Assembly: GCA_026261815.1 (NCBI GenBank)
Contig: JAMPIT010000230.1
Span: forward strand, 10,229,001-10,293,000
Length of the DNA: 64,000 bases
Direction of reading: 5' to 3'
Source of the DNA: Monarcha castaneiventris obscurior
Lineage: Eukaryota; Chordata; Aves; Passeriformes; Monarchidae
The stretch's first letter is position 1; every line of letters starts with the position of its first letter. Positions 59,152 to 64,000 of this stretch are shown piece by piece. The translations under genes and the position numbers were made by a program. The notes under the pieces are model-generated. The model made no database searches. It was not told the DNA's origin and worked only from the letters and a program-made list of their open reading frames with translations.

Positions 59152-61164
59152 ATGGAGTGGAGTTACCTGTTGGAAATCACCTCGCTGCTCGCCGCCCTGT
59201 CCCTGCTGCAGCGCGCCGGCTGCGCCGCCGCCTCGGCCGCCGCCGCCGCGTCCTCCTCCTCCTCCTCGGCAAAGGAGCTGTCGTGCCAGGAGATCACCGT
59301 GCCCCTCTGCAAGGGCATCGGCTACAACTACACCTACATGCCCAACCAGTTCAACCACGACACGCAGGACGAGGCCGGGCTGGAGGTGCACCAGTTCTGG
59401 CCGCTGGTGGAGATCCAGTGCTCCAGCGACTTGCGCTTCTTCCTCTGCAGCATGTACACCCCCATCTGCCTGGAGGACTACAAGAAGCCGCTGCCGCCCT
59501 GCCGCAGCGTGTGCGAGCGGGCCAAGGCCGGCTGCGCCCCGCTCATGCGCCAGTACGGCTTCGCCTGGCCCGACAGGATGCGCTGCGACCGCCTCCCCGA
59601 GCAGGGCAGCCCGGACACGCTCTGCATGGACTACAACCGCACGGACCTTACCACGGCCGCGCCGCCGCCCGCCAAGCCCCCGCTCCGCGGCTCCAAGCCC
59701 GGCAACCCCGCCAAGGCGCCCCCCGCCGCCGCCGCCCCGCCGGCCGAGGCCCCGCGCAAGCCGCGGCCGCCGCCGCCCTGCGAGCCGGGCTGCCAGTGCC
59801 GGGCGCCCATGGTGTCGGTGTCCAGCGAGCGGCACCCGCTCTACAACCGCGTCAAGACGGGGCAGATCGCCAACTGCGCCCTGCCCTGCCACAACCCCTA
59901 CTTCAGCCCCGACGAGCGCGCCTTCACCGCCTTCTGGATCGGGCTCTGGTCCGTGCTCTGCTTCCTCTCCACCTTCGCCACTGTCTCCACCTTCCTCATC
60001 GACATGGAGCGCTTCAAGTATCCCGAGCGCCCCATCATCTTCCTGGCCGCCTGCTACCTCTTCGTGTCCCTCGGCTACCTGGTGCGGCTGGTGGCGGGCC
60101 ACGAGAAGGTGGCGTGCAGCGGCGGGGCGGGCGCGGGCGGCGCGGGGGCCGGGGCGGCGGGGGCCGGCGGCGGCGCGGCGGGGGCGGCGGCGGCGGGGGG
60201 GCGCGGCGCGGCGGGCGGCGCGGCCGAGCTGCAGCCGGAGCTGGCCGTGGCCGAGCACGTGCGGTACGAGAGCACCGGCCCGGCGCTGTGCACCGTGGTC
60301 TTCCTCCTCGTCTACTTCTTCGGCATGGCCAGCTCCATCTGGTGGGTCATCCTCTCCCTCACCTGGTTCCTGGCCGCCGGCATGAAGTGGGGCAACGAGG
60401 CCATCGCCGGCTACGCGCAGTATTTCCACCTGGCCGCCTGGCTGCTCCCCAGTGTCAAGTCCATTGCTGTGCTGGCGCTCAGTTCTGTGGACGGGGACCC
60501 CGTGGCTGGCATCTGCTACGTGGGCAACCAGAGCCTGGAGAACTTACGGGGCTTCGTGCTGGCACCGCTGCTCATCTACTTGGCCATCGGCTCCATGTTC
60601 CTGCTCGCTGGCTTCGTCTCGCTCTTCCGTATCCGCAGCGTCATCAAGCAGCAGGGTGGCCCCACCAAGACCCACAAGCTGGAGAAGCTGATGATACGCC
60701 TGGGACTCTTCACCGTGCTCTACACTGTGCCGGCTGCCAGCGTGGTTGCCTGTCTCTTCTACGAGCAGCACAACCGGCCGCGCTGGGAGGCCACACACAA
60801 CTGCCCCTGCCTGCGTGACCAGCAGCCTGACCAGGCCCGCCGCCCTGACTACGCTGTCTTCATGCTCAAGTACTTCATGTGCCTGGTAGTGGGCATCACC
60901 TCTGGTGTCTGGGTCTGGTCCGGCAAGACCCTCGAGTCCTGGAGGGCCCTCTGCACTCGCTGCTGCTGGGCCAGCAAAGGTGCTGCTGTGGCTGGGACCG
61001 CAGGGGCAGCAGCAGGTGGACAGGCAGCAATCACCGCAGCAGGAGGACTTGGGGCCGGAGGTGGTGGCTCACTCTACAGCGATGTCAGCACCGGCCTGAC
61101 GTGGAGATCAGGCACCGCCAGCTCTGTCTCCTATCCCAAGCAGATGCCCCTGTCTCAAGTGTGA
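59152..61164 (+). CDS. FZD8: Frizzled-8, Wnt receptor (complete, single exon)
   Basis: Seven-pass plasma-membrane receptor that binds Wnt through its extracellular cysteine-rich domain, with LRP5/6 as co-receptor, and signals through Dishevelled. Seen in the 670-residue translation: a signal peptide (about 1-27); a frizzled domain with all ten cysteines (45, 53, 90, 99, 106, 117, 121, 128, 145, 158) and N-glycosylation sites at N59 and N162; a Pro/Ala/Lys-rich linker (165-209); a second cysteine group (210, 214, 216, 242, 246); membrane segments near 256-283, 293-314, 378-409, 423-445, 467-492, 516-537 and 568-590; KTLESW at 592-597; and a C-terminus ending LSQV, which fits a class I PDZ ligand. 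The first extracellular loop holds an Ala/Gly-rich insert (323-358), as in mammalian FZD8 but different in sequence. Human FZD8 is about 694 residues; the difference lies in low-complexity parts. The start is the first in-frame ATG and has A at -3 and G at +4. The gene is intronless, as in other vertebrates. The loop, linker and tail match FZD8 better than its paralogue FZD5. Confidence 0.98.
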   Translation: MEWSYLLEITSLLAALSLLQRAGCAAASAAAAASSSSSSAKELSCQEITVPLCKGIGYNYTYMPNQFNHDTQDEAGLEVHQFWPLVEIQCSSDLRFFLCSMYTPICLEDYKKPLPPCRSVCERAKAGCAPLMRQYGFAWPDRMRCDRLPEQGSPDTLCMDYNRTDLTTAAPPPAKPPLRGSKPGNPAKAPPAAAAPPAEAPRKPRPPPPCEPGCQCRAPMVSVSSERHPLYNRVKTGQIANCALPCHNPYFSPDERAFTAFWIGLWSVLCFLSTFATVSTFLIDMERFKYPERPIIFLAACYLFVSLGYLVRLVAGHEKVACSGGAGAGGAGAGAAGAGGGAAGAAAAGGRGAAGGAAELQPELAVAEHVRYESTGPALCTVVFLLVYFFGMASSIWWVILSLTWFLAAGMKWGNEAIAGYAQYFHLAAWLLPSVKSIAVLALSSVDGDPVAGICYVGNQSLENLRGFVLAPLLIYLAIGSMFLLAGFVSLFRIRSVIKQQGGPTKTHKLEKLMIRLGLFTVLYTVPAASVVACLFYEQHNRPRWEATHNCPCLRDQQPDQARRPDYAVFMLKYFMCLVVGITSGVWVWSGKTLESWRALCTRCCWASKGAAVAGTAGAAAGGQAAITAAGGLGAGGGGSLYSDVSTGLTWRSGTASSVSYPKQMPLSQV

Positions 61165-61800
61165 GGAGGGGGAAAGAGGCCAAAGGTTAGGGAATGAGGG
61201 ACACTGGCCTGCCTAAAATGCCCCCTCACTGTTTGGTGCCATTAATGAACCCCTAATGGTCCTTATTAGCCACAGCTTGTATAGAACAATGCAGCTGGCA
61301 GAGGCCCCAGGCTCCAGCCCCCTCCTCCTTCCCCTCCATTCATATGCAGGGAGCATGTACTTCAAGGAGCCAGCTTATTATTTTGCTGGCAGAGGAGGGT
61401 AGAGGCTCACCCGTATCTTGCAGAGGGCAAGGCACAGCGGCTTCTAAGTCACCCTGGACTAACAGCAGCTCTTTACTCATGGGAGGGAGGGTCCTCCAAT
61501 CCTGAGGTGGGAGTCTGCCAGGGACTGCAGGTTTTTGGGATGTTGATGACCAGGCAAATGCCTTACAATATAGACTGAATCAAAACATGTCTTAATTATA
61601 CACCCCAGCTAAATACGGGTTTCCTACATTAAAGGATGTATTTATATAATTATTTGTTACCTTGTACAGATGTGTAAAATATGTATATATCCAAAGTTAT
61701 ACAGTCTGTAAATTTTTTTGTAAAAAAGTTTAGAGGCTACCCCTGTAAGAGCAAATATGAGTATTCTATTTTGTCAATAAAATGACTTTTGATAAATGAC
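61165..61800 (+). other. FZD8: FZD8 3' untranslated region
   Basis: Runs from the TGA stop to just after the poly(A) signal at 61776. The first part is GC-moderate. The last ~200 bases are AU-rich, with ATTTA-type motifs and runs of T and A (about 61560-61745). This fits the short, AU-rich 3' UTR known for vertebrate FZD8, and the terminal part resembles the mammalian one as I remember it. AU-rich elements usually shorten mRNA half-life; that role here is inference. Confidence 0.8.
61776..61781 (+). terminator. FZD8: Polyadenylation signal AATAAA of FZD8
   Basis: Canonical hexamer about 610 bases after the stop codon, followed within 20-30 bases by a T-rich stretch (GACTTTTTC) that can serve as the downstream element. 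Cleavage is expected near 61795-61805. It is the only AATAAA hexamer seen shortly after the gene. Confidence 0.85.
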
Positions 61801-61804
61801 TTTT

Positions 61805-64000
61805 TCAAGCTTTTCCCCTACTCCTGCCCAGGTTATTCCAGCTGCTGTATCTTCAGATAGTTCCATAAACTGTGAACTACATTCATGCTTCAGTCATATT
61901 GTGTTAAAGAAGTGAGCTATGGAGACCCAAGAAAACAAGTAATTCAACAAGTTGTTCTGAAAGTGTTTGCCAAAACTGGGAGGTGCCTTACCGTACTTCT
62001 TTCCTTTTTTGAAAGATGACGGTGTCTTTAAACTGAGCCTTTACAAAAGAGTCATCTCCCATGGCATGTTAAGTATCCTTTTAAAACGGGTGTTATTTTA
62101 GGAATGTGCACACCCGCCTCTCATATCTGTTGTCTACACTTCTGTAAGCACCTGCCTTTCCTGGGATGCATACTGAAGTGTAAAAGGTTAATGTTTTAAA
62201 TTCAAAGATCATGTACTATGGTGGAACAGTGAGTTGAGATTTGTTAGATCAATCTCTTCTTAACAGATTAAACTAACATCTTAACTTTTGTATATCAAAT
62301 ATGGTCCTTTTTCAAGAGAAAAGGTATTGTTCTTCTGTCAGGAGTAAGCTAATTTATTTGAGCAGAAGGCTGTTGAATTAACAGAAGAATGCTTTGGCAA
62401 TTGTTGAACTTTTTACCTGTCTGCCCAGTGGCTCAGAACATCATTCCTTTAAGAGGAGCTAAATGAATAGGGTTAATCTGTAGGGAACTTGGTTTCTTTT
62501 GAGTTTGGGAAAACTTTGATCTTTTCTCTTCACCAAACGTGATGTATAGTCTGAAGTTTCTTTCCCTGCTGCCTGGTTCCTCTTGTTGCAGACCAATTGG
62601 CCACCATGGAGCCTTAAAGTTCTTCAATTAAAGGGACATGGGACTTTTTTTTTTTTTTTATTTTAAGAGGAAGACTTGTAACAGTTAGTGAACACCAGAG
62701 GGAAAAGGGAGAACAGCCTTTTAAACAGCTTTTCCCTGCATTGTTAGCCAGACTGCAGGCAGCAAGGCATGGCTTGGAGCATTATAGAAAAGAGCTATGA
62801 ATGCCCTACAGGTGGTCTGCTCACATAATCTCCCCAATTTAAAACATTTTCCTTTACAGGACAATTGCATTACAAAACTCCCTTCTCTTTTGGTCCTAAT
62901 TGAACCAAAGAACAACTACAAGATTTTCTTTAAAAACCGAGTGTCCAAAAAATTTTTAAAACCTATTAACTACATTCTAATATGTTTTCTAAAATGAGAG
63001 CACTCAGAACACCAGGAGTAAAAACTGCATTAGACATTACTCCAGATATTTTTACATCTTCTACTTATATTCTGTCAAATTAGCAATCATTTAAAAGCAA
63101 TTGGTTAGGTTGTGTGCTGGCAGTGAAAAGATAGCCCCAGGTCCCTTATTAACCTGCCAATCATGATAAGAGATGGGCAGCTACCCTACTAATGACAGAG
63201 ATATCCGTCATGATTTGTGGGAAAAACCTTGTTTCATTGAGCACTGACTTGATTATCGGTGTCCCTTTCAAAGATCTCCTAACTTAATAGACTCCACTTC
63301 TACAAAGTTACCAGGAGCATGAAAAGGAGTAATTTGAAATGCTCCTAACTCCTTGATAGGAAAAATAATTTTAACTTCTTAAATGCAAAGGAAATTCCAC
63401 TGGGATTTATGCATGGTACCTATTTATGCACCAACTGACCAGCATCAGAATATTGGCATAACTGTAAGTTGAAAAGGCTGTACTATTTTCCTATATTGCT
63501 GGAAATATTTTTTTCAAGGTTGTTGAAACATTTAAATCAACGTGACACTTTCCCCTGCTGTCAGGCCTTCCTGCTGGGGAAGCCCCACATAGCACAATCA
63601 GTTCTGCAGATAAAAATCTGAGTTCCTTCCCCTCCAGCGGGGTCTAGCAAGGAAGACAGAGAGGAGGTACAGTCACAACTCTTCTTTGAGAATTTGTTTA
63701 GATAAGTCTTTTGTAGGCTGCTGGTACAGGTTGTTCGTGCTGATATAAAAGCATTTCTAGTAAAAGAAAGAAGTAGACCCATGGCTTAACCTAGTCTGGA
63801 ATGAGCCAAGAGGTGCTACAGGTGAACTTAGTCAGAAAAGGAGTCTCAGAGCTAGCCAGGTAAACAAGATGCCTGCTTTGGAAGTGACTGAGTAATAATG
63901 CAAAGGTTAAATAGATGAAAATGAGGCAAAATTAAAATCACTAGAAACGCAAACCTGGGGAAATGGAGCTAAAGAAGCTAACTCAGAAGTGCAGATTTTT
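61805..64000. other. FZD8 3' flank, no gene seen
   Basis: AT-rich sequence after the FZD8 poly(A) site. Holds a 15-base T run (62645-62659) and a unique-looking stretch near 63030-63300 that could be a conserved non-coding element. The small open frames on either strand have no recognisable domain. GJD4, the gene expected next from vertebrate synteny, is not reached. Confidence 0.7.

Larger units (their letters stand above)
56790..60450. promoter_or_regulatory. CpG island covering FZD8 upstream region, leader and most of the coding exon
   Basis: GC content and CpG frequency rise abruptly near 56790 from AT-rich desert and stay very high to about 60450, inside the coding sequence, then taper. 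The part upstream of the promoter (56790-58440) holds no supported gene. The long open frames on both strands there arise because stop codons are rare in such GC-rich DNA. Repeated GC-box-like stretches are present, with an E-box CACGTG near 58023. Isolated AT-rich motif patches sit at 56922-56938, 56996-57001 and 57278-57293. CpG islands of this size are typical of developmental regulators. Confidence 0.9.

Noticed and set aside
58963..60429. 488-codon open frame antisense to FZD8
   Set aside because: It mirrors the GC-rich coding strand, where stops are rare on the complement. Its translation is Arg/Ala/Gly/Glu-rich low complexity with no domain, and it ends where GC3 falls.
59078..60818. 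435- and 553-codon open frames in the other two + frames of FZD8
   Set aside because: Shadow frames of a GC-saturated gene. Compositionally biased, no domain, and fully overlapped by an unambiguous frizzled frame.

Overview
The window looks like nuclear DNA from a bird, probably a songbird. It carries CR1-type LINE 3' ends of avian form, a long GC-rich ERVL-like solo LTR of a kind I associate with passerine genomes, and no primate- or rodent-type repeats. Almost all of it is AT-rich, non-coding DNA. The only gene I can support is FZD8 (frizzled-8), on the + strand near the right end. Its coding exon is intact, intronless and 670 codons long (59152-61164).

Layout: 1-56780 is an AT-rich gene desert with scattered, mostly old repeats. 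CR1 fragments lie near 18.5, 22.0, 22.8 and 55.1 kb. Three pieces of an older CR1-related family lie near 12.3, 34.9 and 49.7 kb. A probable MIR relic lies near 15.2 kb, and a ~1 kb antisense solo LTR with an internal 39-bp tandem repeat spans 23.5-24.5 kb. Several A-rich tracts and short tandem repeats are also present. The small open frames of 60-110 codons here show no domain, no family resemblance and no gene-like grouping, and I treat them as chance. From about 56790 to 60450 the sequence becomes a strong CpG island. It holds the FZD8 upstream region, a TATA box with a GC box just upstream (58442-58474), a ~650-nt 5' UTR with one 9-codon upstream ORF, and the first two thirds of the coding sequence. 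The 3' UTR ends at a canonical AATAAA (61776-61781). From 61805 to the end is AT-rich 3' flank.

Function: FZD8 is a seven-pass Wnt receptor. The translated exon shows a signal peptide, the ten-cysteine Wnt-binding domain, seven membrane segments, the KTxxxW Dishevelled-binding motif and the conserved C-terminus. A long upstream desert next to a developmental receptor gene is a common place for distal enhancers. Several AT-rich, homeodomain-motif-rich stretches are flagged as candidates, but conservation cannot be tested from one sequence. From vertebrate synteny knowledge, GJD4 and CCNY would be expected beyond the right edge; neither is in the window.

I found no RNA gene, CRISPR array or multi-gene system, and nothing that amounts to a previously undescribed system. 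The most useful leads are the FZD8 promoter and leader, the lineage-variable low-complexity segments of the receptor, AT-rich motif islands inside the CpG island, and a few unassigned GC-rich patches in the desert.
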